This document shows, piece by piece, positions 51,737 through 60,599 of a stretch of 64,000 bases of DNA. Numbering within the stretch: the stretch's first letter is position 1; every line of letters starts with the position of its first letter. Both the position numbers and the translations under genes were made by a program. The stretch is from Alistipes sp. (lineage in GTDB: Bacteria; Bacteroidota; Bacteroidia; Bacteroidales; Rikenellaceae): the NCBI GenBank assembly GCA_020026335.1, contig JAHHQO010000012.1, positions 1-64,000 of the forward strand, in the 5' to 3' direction. The notes under the pieces are model-generated. The model made no database searches. It saw only the letters and a list, made by a program, of their open reading frames with translations, and was not told the DNA's origin.

Positions 51737-52030
51737 TTAGAGGGTATTCAGATAGGAATCTATTTCTTCATCGAGTTTTTCCAGTCGTTGGACGTCCTCA
51801 CCTCCCAGGTGACGACTCTGTCTCATCGCCACATCGGTAATGGCAAATTTGAGAGCTGCAATGGATATGCAGTCCAGATCGGTCCACTTCGTGAAGTTTT
51901 GTTTTTTTATCTCCGTAAAGTAATCGTTCACCTCACGTTCGGCAAGACGGTATATCTCCTCTTTTCCCCTTTCAATCTCGAAGGGATAGCTTCGACCGGC
52001 TATTTTGAGGTTGATGGTCTGTTTTGCCAT
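51737..52030 (-). CDS. zapA: Cell division protein ZapA
   Basis: ZapA bundles FtsZ filaments at the division site. The 97 residues have the family start AKQTINLKIAGRSYPFEIE, the RLAEREVNDYFTEIK segment and a C-terminal helix. It lies 16 bases after a coiled-coil protein gene and just before the 6S RNA gene. Confidence 0.9.
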   Translation of the reverse strand: MAKQTINLKIAGRSYPFEIERGKEEIYRLAEREVNDYFTEIKKQNFTKWTDLDCISIAALKFAITDVAMRQSRHLGGEDVQRLEKLDEEIDSYLNTL

Positions 52031-52046
52031 AAGTAGTTATCTCTTG

Positions 52047-52367
52047 TTATGCGTCTTTGTCATCATCGGGACGCTCGACAGATTGTCCCACCAGCGCGAT
52101 GCACTTATCGACCTCCCGCATAAGATGGTTCACACGTGCACGGGCCTTTTCTCTGTTGTGGCCGCTGCCCTCCAGACCCTCGCAGAGTTCGCGTTTGGCC
52201 AGTTCGGTGTCGAGAGATTTGACTCTCGCGCGCAGGGAGCGGTTCTCGTTTCGGAGTTTTTCGCGTTCTCTTTCGAGGTCACGACACAACCGTGATAATC
52301 GTTTGTGGTCGTCGATTAACTGACGGACACGTTTTTCGATATTTACAATCACCGTTTTATCGGACAT
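52047..52367 (-). CDS. Coiled-coil protein next to ZapA
   Basis: I recognise no named family. The 106 residues are almost wholly coiled coil (about 8-75, VNIEKRVRQLIDDHKRLSRLCRDLERERE and on) with a charged tail ending DDDKDA. The position directly upstream of zapA, and a size and structure like ZapB, suggest a partner in Z-ring assembly. That is inference from context. It is first in its transcript, behind a full promoter. Confidence 0.78.
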   Translation of the reverse strand: MSDKTVIVNIEKRVRQLIDDHKRLSRLCRDLEREREKLRNENRSLRARVKSLDTELAKRELCEGLEGSGHNREKARARVNHLMREVDKCIALVGQSVERPDDDKDA

Positions 52368-52397
52368 CGGCTTCTCTTATCAGTCTTTAATTCAACT

Positions 52398-52429
52398 CAA
52401 AGGTAGGAAAAAGAACCTAAATCTCCAAA
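52398..52429 (-). promoter_or_regulatory. Promoter of the coiled-coil-zapA(-6S-rny) unit
   Basis: TTTG (52426-52429), 20-base spacer, TACCTTTG (52398-52405) on the minus strand, about 30 bases before the start. The -33 box lies inside the last codons or just past the end of rimO. Confidence 0.8.
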
Positions 52430-52431
52430 TT

Positions 52432-53730
52432 TTAATCCGAGATTACTTCTCCATAGAGGTCATAATCCTCGGCCGAGGTGATGCGTACATTGTAAAACTC
52501 GCCACACTGCAATTCGCCCTCGTCGGCAGCGATGAGAATCTCCTCATCGACCTCGGGAGAGTCGTACTGGGTACGACCCACATAGAACTCGCCTTGCAGG
52601 GAGTCGATGATGACCTTCTCCACACGACCCACACGCTTGCGGTTGTTCTCCAGCGAGATGTTCTGCTGGAGAGCCATCAGACGGTCTACGCGCTCCTCCT
52701 TGACCTCGGCGGGCACATCGTCCTTGAGCTTGGTGGCGGAGTAGGTACCCTCCTCCTCCGAGTAGGGGAAGACCCCCAGACGGTCGAACTTCACCTCACG
52801 GACAAAGTCCAACAGCTCCTCGAAATCCTCCTCCGTCTCGCCGGGGTAACCCACCAGCATGGTGGTGCGGAGGGCGAGGTCGGGAATGGCGGCCTTCAGA
52901 CGGTGAATCAGCTCCACGGCCTCGGCCTTGGTGTGACGGCGCAACATGGCTTTGAGTTGCGCATCGGAGATATGCTGGAAAGGAATGTCGAGGTACTTGC
53001 AAATCTTGGGCTCCTCGGCCATCACCTCGATGACGTCCTGAGGGAAGGCCGACGGGTAGGCATAGTGCAGACGAATCCACTCCACACCCTCGATACGGCA
53101 CAGACGGCGCAACAACTCGGCGAGCATACGCTTGCCGTAGAGGTCGATGCCATAGTAGGTCGTGTCCTGCGCGATGACGATGAGTTCCTTCACACCGCGA
53201 GCCGCCAACTTGCGAGCCTCCTCCTCGATTTCCTCCATCGGAACGGAGACATGAGGTCCGCGAATGAGGGGAATGGCGCAATAACCGCACTTCCAGTTGC
53301 AACCCTCGGCAATCTTCAGATAGGCGTAGTGGCGGGGTGTGGTCAGCATACGCTCCGTGGCGTAGCCGCAACCCTTGGCGGCACCCAGTCGCTCGACGAT
53401 GTCGTCGATGGTGCGCGCACCGAAATACTCGTCCACTTCGGGAATCTCCTTTCTCAAATCGTCGGCATAACGCTCCGAGAGGCAGCCGATGACGAAGAGT
53501 TCCTCGATGAGCCCCTCGTTCTTGGCCTCCACGGCACGCAGAATCATGTCGATGGACTCCTCTTTGGCGTCACCGATAAAACCACATGTGTTGATGACCA
53601 CCACATCGACATCGGTGCTGTCGCTGTCGTAGATAACTTCATAACCTGCGGCAGCCAAACGCGCCATGAGGTGTTCGGAATCTACCGTATTTTTGGAACA
53701 CCCGAGGGTGATGACATTAATTTTTTTCAT
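52432..53730 (-). CDS. rimO: Ribosomal protein S12 methylthiotransferase RimO
   Basis: A radical-SAM enzyme that adds a methylthio group to an Asp of ribosomal protein S12. In 432 residues the N-terminal UPF0004 domain has TLGCSKNTVDSEHLM with the first cluster Cys. The radical-SAM core has EGCNWKCGYCAIPLIRGPH (CxxxCxxC). A C-terminal TRAM domain ends in LYGEVISD. Its start overlaps the ftsY stop by 14 bases. Confidence 0.96.
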   Translation of the reverse strand: MKKINVITLGCSKNTVDSEHLMARLAAAGYEVIYDSDSTDVDVVVINTCGFIGDAKEESIDMILRAVEAKNEGLIEELFVIGCLSERYADDLRKEIPEVDEYFGARTIDDIVERLGAAKGCGYATERMLTTPRHYAYLKIAEGCNWKCGYCAIPLIRGPHVSVPMEEIEEEARKLAARGVKELIVIAQDTTYYGIDLYGKRMLAELLRRLCRIEGVEWIRLHYAYPSAFPQDVIEVMAEEPKICKYLDIPFQHISDAQLKAMLRRHTKAEAVELIHRLKAAIPDLALRTTMLVGYPGETEEDFEELLDFVREVKFDRLGVFPYSEEEGTYSATKLKDDVPAEVKEERVDRLMALQQNISLENNRKRVGRVEKVIIDSLQGEFYVGRTQYDSPEVDEEILIAADEGELQCGEFYNVRITSAEDYDLYGEVISD

Positions 53731-54736
53731 CTGCGAAAAGTGCGTTTACAAATTGCTTGCGGTCGAAAATGCGGAGGTGGTCGATGCCCTCACCGATGCC
53801 GATGTAGCGCACCGGCACACGGAACTGGTCACTGATGCCGATGACCACACCACCCTTTGCCGTACCGTCGAGTTTGGTGATGGCCAGCGAGGTGACCTGT
53901 GTGGCTTCGGTGAACTGCCTGGCCTGCTCAAAGGCGTTCTGTCCCGTAGAGCCGTCCAGAACGAGCATCACCTCGTGGGGGGCATCGGGAATAACCTTCG
54001 ACATCACGTTGCGAATCTTGGTCAGCTCGTTCATCAGACCGATTTTGTTGTGCAGACGGCCTGCGGTGTCAATCAACACCACGTCCGCGCCATTGGCTTT
54101 GGCCGATGCCAGCGTGTCGTAAGCCACAGATGCAGGGTCGGAACCCATGTTCTGGTGCACCATGGTGGCACCTGCACGGTCGGCCCACACCTGCAACTGG
54201 TCGATGGCCGCCGCACGGAAAGTGTCGGCAGCACCAATCCACACCTTGCGGCCTGCCTTGGTGAGCTGTGCGGCGAGCTTGCCGATGGTGGTCGTCTTAC
54301 CGGCACCATTGACACCCACCACCATCACCACGTAGGGTTCGCCGGGTTTGGCATCCAAACCGAAATTTTCCTCCGAGCCGTGAGCCTCCTCCATCAGTGA
54401 CGAAATCTCGTCACGCAGAATGCCCTGCAACTCCGAAGTGTTCATGTATTTATCCTTGGCCACACGCGCCTCGATGCGCTCGATAATCTTCACCGTGGTC
54501 TTCACACCCACGTCCGAAGTGATGAGCACCTCCTCCAGGTCGTCGAGCACATCGGCATCGATGGTCGAACGACCGGCTACGGCACGCGCCAACTTGGAGA
54601 AGAAACCACTCTTGGTTTTCTCCAGACCGGCATTGAGCTCTTCCTGTTGCTTCTCGACCGACTGCTGCTCTGCGACAACCTCTTCGTGAGGGGCGGCATT
54701 GTCTTTCTTTTTCTTGAAAATATCGAAAAATCCCAT
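53717..54736 (-). CDS. ftsY: Signal recognition particle receptor FtsY
   Basis: The SRP receptor GTPase docks ribosomes at the membrane translocon. The ATG at 54736 gives 339 residues starting MGFFDIFKKKKD. The frame is open 33 codons further, but that part crosses the promoter. It has a short acidic A domain, then the NG domain. G motifs are VVGVNGAGKTTTIGKLA, GAADTFRAAAIDQL, DTAGRLHNK and TKLDGTAKGG. RimO is coupled behind it. Confidence 0.96.
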   Translation of the reverse strand: MGFFDIFKKKKDNAAPHEEVVAEQQSVEKQQEELNAGLEKTKSGFFSKLARAVAGRSTIDADVLDDLEEVLITSDVGVKTTVKIIERIEARVAKDKYMNTSELQGILRDEISSLMEEAHGSEENFGLDAKPGEPYVVMVVGVNGAGKTTTIGKLAAQLTKAGRKVWIGAADTFRAAAIDQLQVWADRAGATMVHQNMGSDPASVAYDTLASAKANGADVVLIDTAGRLHNKIGLMNELTKIRNVMSKVIPDAPHEVMLVLDGSTGQNAFEQARQFTEATQVTSLAITKLDGTAKGGVVIGISDQFRVPVRYIGIGEGIDHLRIFDRKQFVNALFADEKN

Positions 54737-54755
54737 ATATATTGTATTTATCCGA

Positions 54756-54787
54756 CAAAGATAATGCAACGACACGGCACAAACAAA
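54756..54787 (-). promoter_or_regulatory. Promoter of ftsY-rimO
   Basis: TTTG (54784-54787), 20-base spacer, TATCTTTG (54756-54763) on the minus strand, 20 bases before the start. Confidence 0.82.
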
Positions 54788-54793
54788 TTTATT

Positions 54794-54814
54794 TACATGT
54801 TGATACAACATGTA
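54794..54814. promoter_or_regulatory. Perfect 21-base palindrome between divergent promoters
   Basis: TACATGTTG-ATA-CAACATGTA, nine paired bases per arm. It lies seven bases behind the ftsY -33 box and about 44 bases before the -7 box of the divergent gene. It has the size of an operator for a dimeric regulator. Confidence 0.5.
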
Positions 54815-54857
54815 TCGTTTTTCGGAGGGCGTCACCTCGTAATCCTGAAAATTTCAC

Positions 54858-54865
54858 TATATTTG
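54858..54865 (+). promoter_or_regulatory. -7 box of the DUF1566-like gene
   Basis: TATATTTG 23 bases before the start codon; no clear -33 box, which may mean an activator is needed. Confidence 0.5.
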
Positions 54866-54888
54866 TGAAAATATGCATTTAGAACAGT

Positions 54889-55878
54889 ATGAAAAAAACC
54901 ATTCTTTTTCTTCTGATGACGCTGGGCTGTGTGCTCGGTGTTTCGGCTCAGGATTTGATTGTCAAGATTGACGCCTCGCAAATCGAAGCCAAGGTCACCG
55001 AAATCTCTCCCGAGCAGATTCGATTCAAGAAATTCACCAACCTCGAGGGTCCCACTTACGTGTTGCCCACCCGCGAGGTACACTACATCAAATTCAGCAA
55101 CGGCGAAACCGAATATTTCAACCGTGAACAGCAGATTCCCGCAACGCCTGCCGCACCCGTGACCCCTGCCACTCCCGAATCGCCCGTGGCTCCCGTCACT
55201 CCCGTTGCACCCGTTGCACCTGCCGCACCCGCTGTTACAGAGTCTGCCCCCGTTGAGTCACAGCCTGCCCCCTCGCGTCCCGAAAACGAATACCGCGAGA
55301 ACGACAAACACGCCTACACCTACTACCGACAGGGTTACACCCCCGGTGACATCTACGACCGTGACGGTGTGCGCGGTCTTGTGGTGGTGGTCGATGAGAA
55401 CGGTATGCACGGACTGCTGATGTCGTTTGACGAGATGAACCTCCAGTGGAGCACCTTCCGCAAGCCCGAATGGAAGACAATCGGTGCTTCGGAACGTGGT
55501 GACGGAGCGGTGAACATGGCCACCGTCGAGCAATACATCGCCGAGCACGGCCTGTCGTGGGACAACTTCCCCGCCTTCAAGTGGTGCCGCGAGAAGGGCG
55601 AGGGCTGGTATCTGCCCTCCATCGACGAGATGTTGAAAATCGGTCACAACTACAACGGAGGTTCGCGTCTGCATGTCAATCGCGACTCCCGTTCGAAGTT
55701 CAACGACAACCTCCGCAAGAGCGGCGGCGAGCGTATGGACCGCATCGTCTATTACTTCACCTCAACGGAAGCCGACGAGAAAGAGGCCTTCACCACCCAC
55801 ATGGACCTCGAACCGCCCTACGTGGTGAACATTCCCAAGCACAACAAATTCCTTGTGCGTGCCGTCCGCAAGTTCTAA
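54889..55878 (+). CDS. Secreted protein with Pro-rich linker and DUF1566-like domain
   Basis: A predicted exported protein of 329 residues; the signal peptide ends at VSAQ (about 20). A small N-terminal beta domain (about 21-80, KIDASQIEAKVTEISPEQIRFKKF) is common in Bacteroidetes secreted proteins. Residues about 82-125 are Thr/Pro/Ala/Val repeats (TPATPESPVAPVTPVAPVAP). The C-terminal part (about 150-329, KWCREKGEGWYLPSIDEMLKI) looks like the DUF1566/Lcl fold. The function is unknown. It stands alone, divergent from ftsY. Confidence 0.75.
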   Translation: MKKTILFLLMTLGCVLGVSAQDLIVKIDASQIEAKVTEISPEQIRFKKFTNLEGPTYVLPTREVHYIKFSNGETEYFNREQQIPATPAAPVTPATPESPVAPVTPVAPVAPAAPAVTESAPVESQPAPSRPENEYRENDKHAYTYYRQGYTPGDIYDRDGVRGLVVVVDENGMHGLLMSFDEMNLQWSTFRKPEWKTIGASERGDGAVNMATVEQYIAEHGLSWDNFPAFKWCREKGEGWYLPSIDEMLKIGHNYNGGSRLHVNRDSRSKFNDNLRKSGGERMDRIVYYFTSTEADEKEAFTTHMDLEPPYVVNIPKHNKFLVRAVRKF

Positions 55879-55940
55879 CAGGACAAGTATAGGAACGGGG
55901 ACGCGGTCATCACATCGCCCCCTCTCCTTCAGAGCATACC

Positions 55941-55980
55941 AAAAAAGACGAAGCAGAATTTCCTGCTTCGTCTTTTTTTT
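55941..55980. terminator. Bidirectional terminator between convergent genes
   Basis: AGACGAAGCAG-N6-CTGCTTCGTCT with A-run left and T-run right. Confidence 0.9.
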
Positions 55981-55986
55981 ATCGTG

Positions 55987-56406
55987 TTATTCGGCTTCCT
56001 TTATCTGACTTATCCACCGATACTCCGCATCGGTACTCCACTGCACGTGCCACATCCTACCGTCAGACTTGTCCAGCAAGAGGAAGGTGTAGATGTTTTG
56101 GGTCGGATAAAGCTCAAATTTACTATGTCTGCCCGACGACAAATCTTTCATGTTCAGCGGCATGGAGAACTCCTTTTCGCTCTCCCGAAACCACTGCACC
56201 TGATGAATTTGTCCCGTTCGGGTATTCAGCTTCAAGAACGTGTAGATATTCTTGGTCGGATAGAGTCGGTAAATTCCTTCGCTGTCCGACAACTCGGATA
56301 CCTTGCTCTCGACACTGCTCATAAGTGATGCTGTCTTTTCTTGGGCGTCGGGGGCGCAAGCCCACAGACCGACCGACAAGAATAGCATCAATACTCTTTT
56401 CAACAT
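55987..56406 (-). CDS. Small lipoprotein with two internal repeats
   Basis: I do not recognise the function. The 139 residues start with a lipoprotein signal ending LSVGLWAC (Cys 17). Two similar units follow: LYPTKNIYTFLKLNTRTGQIHQVQW (about 48-72) and LYPTQNIYTFLLLDKSDGRMWHVQW (about 99-123), which look like repeated beta hairpins. The gene ends only 17 bases before gcvT's own stop region on the same strand and could be read with it. An outer-membrane-anchored binding role is possible. Confidence 0.75.
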   Translation of the reverse strand: MLKRVLMLFLSVGLWACAPDAQEKTASLMSSVESKVSELSDSEGIYRLYPTKNIYTFLKLNTRTGQIHQVQWFRESEKEFSMPLNMKDLSSGRHSKFELYPTQNIYTFLLLDKSDGRMWHVQWSTDAEYRWISQIKEAE

Positions 56407-56423
56407 CGCAGCGCGGGTTTTCG

Positions 56424-57524
56424 CTACAAGAAGGGCAGCTTCACCACCTCGGCCTTGAGCAGTCTGCCACGCACGGGAACGGCAATAACCGTACCTGCCT
56501 TGGCATATTCGGGCTTCACATAACCCATACCCACACCGATTTTGAGTGACGGTGACATGGTACCCGAAGTCACATGACCGATGATGTCGCCATCGACCGA
56601 GGCCAACTCATAGCCGTGACGCGGAACACCGCGGTCTATCATCTTGAAACCTACCAGCTTGCGGCTCACGCCCTCGGCCTTCTGACGGGCGAACAACTCT
56701 CTGTCGATGAAGTCCTTGCCCTCGGCGAACTTGGTAATCCAGCCCAGACCTGCCTCGATGGGCGAAGTGGTGTCGTCGATGTCGTTGCCATAGAGACAGA
56801 ATCCCTTTTCCAGACGCAGGGTGTCGCGTGCGCCCAGACCGATGTTCTTCAGTCCGTACTCCTCGCCGGCAGCCCACAGTGCCTTCCACAGCTTCTCGCC
56901 GTCCTCGTTGGCCACGTAAATCTCGCAACCGCCTGCTCCCGTGTAACCCGTAATCGAGAGAATGGCATCACAGCCTGCCACCTTCATCTTACGGAAGGTG
57001 TAGTACTCCATCTCCTCGACCGGCTCGTCACACATCTTCTGCACGACCATCATCGCCAGAGGACCCTGTACCGCCAGCTGGCAAATCTCATCGGATGCGT
57101 TATAAAGTTCTTTGCCGTGTCCGGCTTCCATACCGAAAGCCTTGCCCTCGCGGCAGATGTGTTCCCAGTCCTTTTGGGTGTTGGCGGCATTGACCACCAG
57201 CAGATAGGTCTCGGCATCGATGCGATAGACCAGAATGTCATCGACGATACCGCCCTTGCCGTTGGGCATGCACGAATACTGCACCTTGCCGTCGTAGAGT
57301 TTCGACACATCGTTGGAGGTGATGTGCTGCAAGAGGGCTTCGGCCTTGGGACCTTTCACCCATATCTCACCCATGTGGCTCACATCGAACACACCCACAC
57401 CGCTTCTCACGGTGAGATGTTCGTCGTTGATACCCGAAAACTCGATAGGCATGTTGTAGCCTGCAAATTCCGCCATTTTGGCACCTGCGCCGATATGGCA
57501 GTTGGTAAAGACAGTAGTTTTCAT
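56424..57524 (-). CDS. gcvT: Aminomethyltransferase (glycine cleavage T protein)
   Basis: It moves the aminomethyl group from the glycine-cleavage H protein to tetrahydrofolate. The 366 residues include GAKMAEFAGYNMPIEFSGINDEH and VFDVSHMGEIWVKG near the N-terminus. Further on come SITGYTGAGGCEIYV, GLGARDTLRLEKGFCLYGND and the C-terminal GHVTSGTMSPSLKIGVGMGYV. The other glycine-cleavage genes are not nearby. It follows the GNAT-like gene by 54 bases. Confidence 0.95.
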   Translation of the reverse strand: MKTTVFTNCHIGAGAKMAEFAGYNMPIEFSGINDEHLTVRSGVGVFDVSHMGEIWVKGPKAEALLQHITSNDVSKLYDGKVQYSCMPNGKGGIVDDILVYRIDAETYLLVVNAANTQKDWEHICREGKAFGMEAGHGKELYNASDEICQLAVQGPLAMMVVQKMCDEPVEEMEYYTFRKMKVAGCDAILSITGYTGAGGCEIYVANEDGEKLWKALWAAGEEYGLKNIGLGARDTLRLEKGFCLYGNDIDDTTSPIEAGLGWITKFAEGKDFIDRELFARQKAEGVSRKLVGFKMIDRGVPRHGYELASVDGDIIGHVTSGTMSPSLKIGVGMGYVKPEYAKAGTVIAVPVRGRLLKAEVVKLPFL

Positions 57525-57578
57525 ATAGCAGTTTTAAGTTTTAAGGTTTTAGGTTGTTCGGTGGTGGTGTCTACTCTC

Positions 57579-58787
57579 CTACTCGCGGCGTTTCACGCCC
57601 AGACGCGGGCAACGGTGGAACTTCCTGGTGCGGTCGAAGAGGTAGCGGTAGGTGGTGTGCATCTTGTGACGTGTGGCACACACGTAGTTCTCAATCATGC
57701 GGTTCATCACGGGGTTGAAGTCGCCAATCCATGCGAACTCGATGGTCTTGTAGTGGTTGCGCGGTGTGCGCAGGTAGGTCTCCAGAATGTAGCCCATGAT
57801 GCCCGACTCGACACCCTTGCCGTGGAACTCGGGCACGATGCCGAAGATGACGCCGAAGATACGGTCGGTGGCGTGCTTGACCTTCAAATCCCACATCAGG
57901 CGGAGCTTCTGCCACAAGCCGAACTTACCGTTGTACTTGCCGATGATGCGGTTCAGGTCGGGCACCATGATGAAGAAACCGATGGGCTCGTCGTTGAAGT
58001 AGGCGAAGAAGATGATGTCGGGGTCGATGATGGGCTTCATCTTCTGCATCATGTGCTGTGCCTCCTCCCGGGTCATGGGCTTCACACCCGAGAACAACGA
58101 CCACGCCTTGTTGTAGACGATGCGGAAATTCTCGGTCTCCTCCTCCAGATGCGCCATGTCGATGGGTCGGTAGCTGTAACCGGGCATGGTGGCCAGACGC
58201 TTGGCACGCTCGTGGACACGGGCATTGACATCGTCATCGTAGATTTTCCAGATGTAGGTATTCTGATTGAAGTAGTTTTTGAAACCGTAGTTCTCGAACA
58301 GCTCTTTATAATAAGAGGGGTTGTAGGCGTTCTCGAAGAGGGGCTGGAACTCGTAACCCTCGACCAGAAGTCCCCACCATGCGTCGCGCTGACCGAAGTT
58401 GATGGGGCCGTCCATGGCCTCCATACCGCGTGCGGCGAGCCACATACGCGAAGCCTCGAACAACATATTGGCCACCTCCTGGTCGTCAATCGACTCGAAG
58501 AAGCCGCAACCACCCGTGGGCTGCTCCTCCAGTGCGGCCTTCTCCTTGTTGTAGAAGGCGGCGATACGGCCTACCACCTCACCGTCGGCCTTGCGAACCA
58601 CCCAGCGCACCGCCTCGCCGTCGGCAAAGAGTTCATTGACCTTGGGGTCGAAGATTTTGCGGATGTCGTCATCGATGGGACACACCCAGTTGCGGTTACC
58701 CTTGTATATTTTTTTGGGCAGGTCGAGCCATTCGCGCTCGAGTGCCGCAGTGGTCACTTCCTGAAGAAGATATTTCTCCTGACTCAT
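57579..58787 (-). CDS. GNAT-like acetyltransferase-fold protein
   Basis: A soluble protein of 402 residues. The region about 40-110 (NELFADGEAVRWVVRKADGEVVGRIAAFYN) looks like the start of a GNAT fold. A second similar part lies at about 225-375 (FFAYFNDEPIGFFIMVPDLN; FHGKGVESGIMGYILETYL). The GPINFGQRDAWWGLLVEGYEF stretch is typical of an uncharacterised family seen in Bacteroidetes and some actinobacteria. The acceptor is unknown. It precedes gcvT with 54 bases between. A TACCTTTG box (58816-58823) lies about 30 bases upstream. Confidence 0.75.
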   Translation of the reverse strand: MSQEKYLLQEVTTAALEREWLDLPKKIYKGNRNWVCPIDDDIRKIFDPKVNELFADGEAVRWVVRKADGEVVGRIAAFYNKEKAALEEQPTGGCGFFESIDDQEVANMLFEASRMWLAARGMEAMDGPINFGQRDAWWGLLVEGYEFQPLFENAYNPSYYKELFENYGFKNYFNQNTYIWKIYDDDVNARVHERAKRLATMPGYSYRPIDMAHLEEETENFRIVYNKAWSLFSGVKPMTREEAQHMMQKMKPIIDPDIIFFAYFNDEPIGFFIMVPDLNRIIGKYNGKFGLWQKLRLMWDLKVKHATDRIFGVIFGIVPEFHGKGVESGIMGYILETYLRTPRNHYKTIEFAWIGDFNPVMNRMIENYVCATRHKMHTTYRYLFDRTRKFHRCPRLGVKRRE

Positions 58788-58815
58788 TTCTTTCTTACTT
58801 TATGATTGATTTGAA

Positions 58816-58823
58816 CAAAGGTA
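58816..58823 (-). promoter_or_regulatory. -7 box of the GNAT-gcvT unit
   Basis: TACCTTTG on the minus strand; the -33 position is weak (TTCG). Confidence 0.5.
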
Positions 58824-59012
58824 ACGATTTTTTCGTGAAATAGGCGAAGATTCCACCAAAAGAGAGGGGCGGGTGACAATAAGATAAAATGATGATTTTT
58901 TTACTTGCCCCACAATTTGCCTATAAAATAGCTCTCACACCATTTATTTATAAGATTATAATAATCTCGAAGAAATTTTCAGAAAATAATTACAATGTAA
59001 TGGAAATATTTT

Positions 59013-59020
59013 TATATTTG
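59013..59020 (+). promoter_or_regulatory. -7 box of gdhA
   Basis: TATATTTG 31 bases before the start codon in an AT-rich region; no TTTG at the -33 position, so nitrogen-responsive activation is possible but unproved. Confidence 0.55.
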
Positions 59021-59051
59021 TAATAAGAAACAACCTTAAAATTTCAAAGAT

Positions 59052-60392
59052 ATGGAAGTAAACAAAATCATGGCAGACCTTGAGCGCAAGCACCCCGGTG
59101 AAAACGAATACCTGCAGGCTGTGCGCGAAGTTCTCGAATCGATTGAAGAGGTGTATAACCAGCACCCCGAGTACGAGAAGGCTAAAATCGTAGAGCGTCT
59201 TGTCGAGCCCGACCGCATCTTCACATTCCGTGTGACATGGGTAGACGACCAGGGCGAGGTACAGACCAATTTGGGTTACCGCGTACAGTTCAACAGCGCT
59301 ATCGGTCCTTACAAAGGCGGTTTGCGTTTCCACAAGGCAGTCAATCCTTCCATGCTGAAGTTCCTCGGTTTCGAGCAGACTTTCAAGAACGCACTCACCA
59401 CACTCCCCATGGGTGGCGGTAAGGGTGGTTCGGACTTCGACCCCGTGGGCAAGTCCAACGCCGAAATCATGCGTTTCTGCCAGGCCTACATGACCGAATT
59501 GTGGCAGAACATCGGTGTCGATACCGATATTCCCGCAGGAGACGTGGGTGTCGGCGGTCGCGAAATCGGCTTCCTCAACGGTATGTATCAGAAACTCGCC
59601 CGCAAGTACCACACCGGCGTTATGACCGGTAAGGGTATGGCTTGGGGAGGTTCAATCCTTCGTCCCGAAGCAACAGGTTTCGGTGCGCTCTATTTCGTGG
59701 AGCATATGCTCAACAAGGCCGGCAAGAGCATCAAGGGTGCCAAGGTGGCTATCTCGGGCTTCGGTAACGTGGCTTGGGGTGCGGCTACAAAGGCTACCGA
59801 GCTGGGTGCCAAGGTCATCGCGCTGTCGGGTCCCGACGGTGTGTGCCTCAACCCCAACGGTATGAATCCCGAGAAGTTGGCCTATATGCTTGAGCTGCGT
59901 GCTTCGAACCGCAACGTGGTGGCTCCCTTCGCAGAGAAGTTCCCCGATGCAACATTCGTTCCCGGCAAGAAGGCTTGGTCGGTTCCTTGCGACATCGCTC
60001 TGCCTTGTGCATTCCAGAACGAGTTGAACGGTGACGATGCTGCCGAGTTGCTCAAGAACGGTACATGGTGCTGCGCCGAGGTGTCCAACATGGGTTGTAC
60101 TCCCGAAGCTATCCATACCTTCCAGCAGGCAGGTATCCTCTTCGCTCCCGGTAAGGCAGTCAATGCAGGTGGTGTAGCCACTTCGGGTCTGGAGATGACT
60201 CAGAACTGTATGCACATCTCGTGGGCAGGTGCCGAGGTGGACGACAAACTCCACTTCATCATGTCCAACATCCACGAGTCTTGCGTGAAGTACGGACAGC
60301 GTCCCGACGGCTATATCGACTATGTGAAGGGTGCCAACATCGCCGGCTTCATGAAGGTCGCTCAGGCCATGCTCGAGCAGGGTATCATCTAA
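59052..60392 (+). CDS. gdhA: NADP-specific glutamate dehydrogenase
   Basis: This hexameric enzyme assimilates ammonia into 2-oxoglutarate. The 446 residues have the substrate site KGGLRFH and TLPMGGGKGGSDFDP (catalytic Lys region, about 116-130), FCQAYMTEL, and GVGGREIGFLNGMY. The Rossmann part has AISGFGNVAWGAATKATELGAKVIALSG. The length is that of the hexameric NADP type. It is monocistronic, with a TATATTTG -7 box and a strong terminator. The base composition is slightly more A/T-rich at silent sites than neighbours, as often seen in highly expressed genes. Confidence 0.96.
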   Translation: MEVNKIMADLERKHPGENEYLQAVREVLESIEEVYNQHPEYEKAKIVERLVEPDRIFTFRVTWVDDQGEVQTNLGYRVQFNSAIGPYKGGLRFHKAVNPSMLKFLGFEQTFKNALTTLPMGGGKGGSDFDPVGKSNAEIMRFCQAYMTELWQNIGVDTDIPAGDVGVGGREIGFLNGMYQKLARKYHTGVMTGKGMAWGGSILRPEATGFGALYFVEHMLNKAGKSIKGAKVAISGFGNVAWGAATKATELGAKVIALSGPDGVCLNPNGMNPEKLAYMLELRASNRNVVAPFAEKFPDATFVPGKKAWSVPCDIALPCAFQNELNGDDAAELLKNGTWCCAEVSNMGCTPEAIHTFQQAGILFAPGKAVNAGGVATSGLEMTQNCMHISWAGAEVDDKLHFIMSNIHESCVKYGQRPDGYIDYVKGANIAGFMKVAQAMLEQGII

Positions 60393-60450
60393 TCGAGGCC
60401 ACACTGCTGCCCCACAATCGGGGCGTGGCAAAAATGTATATGTATTGAGG

Positions 60451-60483
60451 AAGAGGGCAACTTTCGGGTTGCCCTCTTTTATT
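60451..60483 (+). terminator. Terminator of gdhA
   Basis: AAGAGGGCAAC-N6-GTTGCCCTCTT followed by TTATT. Confidence 0.9.
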
Positions 60484-60560
60484 GTCGGGGAACCCACTCA
60501 TGACGAAGCCCCGCCCAAGGCAACCGCCCGAAGACAAACGCTCCGTCCTCCCCCACCGCA

Positions 60561-60599
60561 CAAAAAAACAGGCAGCTCTCAACTCGGGGAACTGCCTGT
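60561..60599 (-). terminator. Terminator of the P-type ATPase gene
   Basis: ACAGGCAG / CTGCCTGT stem with a T-run on the minus strand, 20 bases past the stop. Confidence 0.78.

Noticed and set aside
56424..57600. Glycine riboswitch ahead of gcvT
   Set aside because: The 54 bases before gcvT are too short and show only T/A-rich repeats, not the tandem aptamer core.
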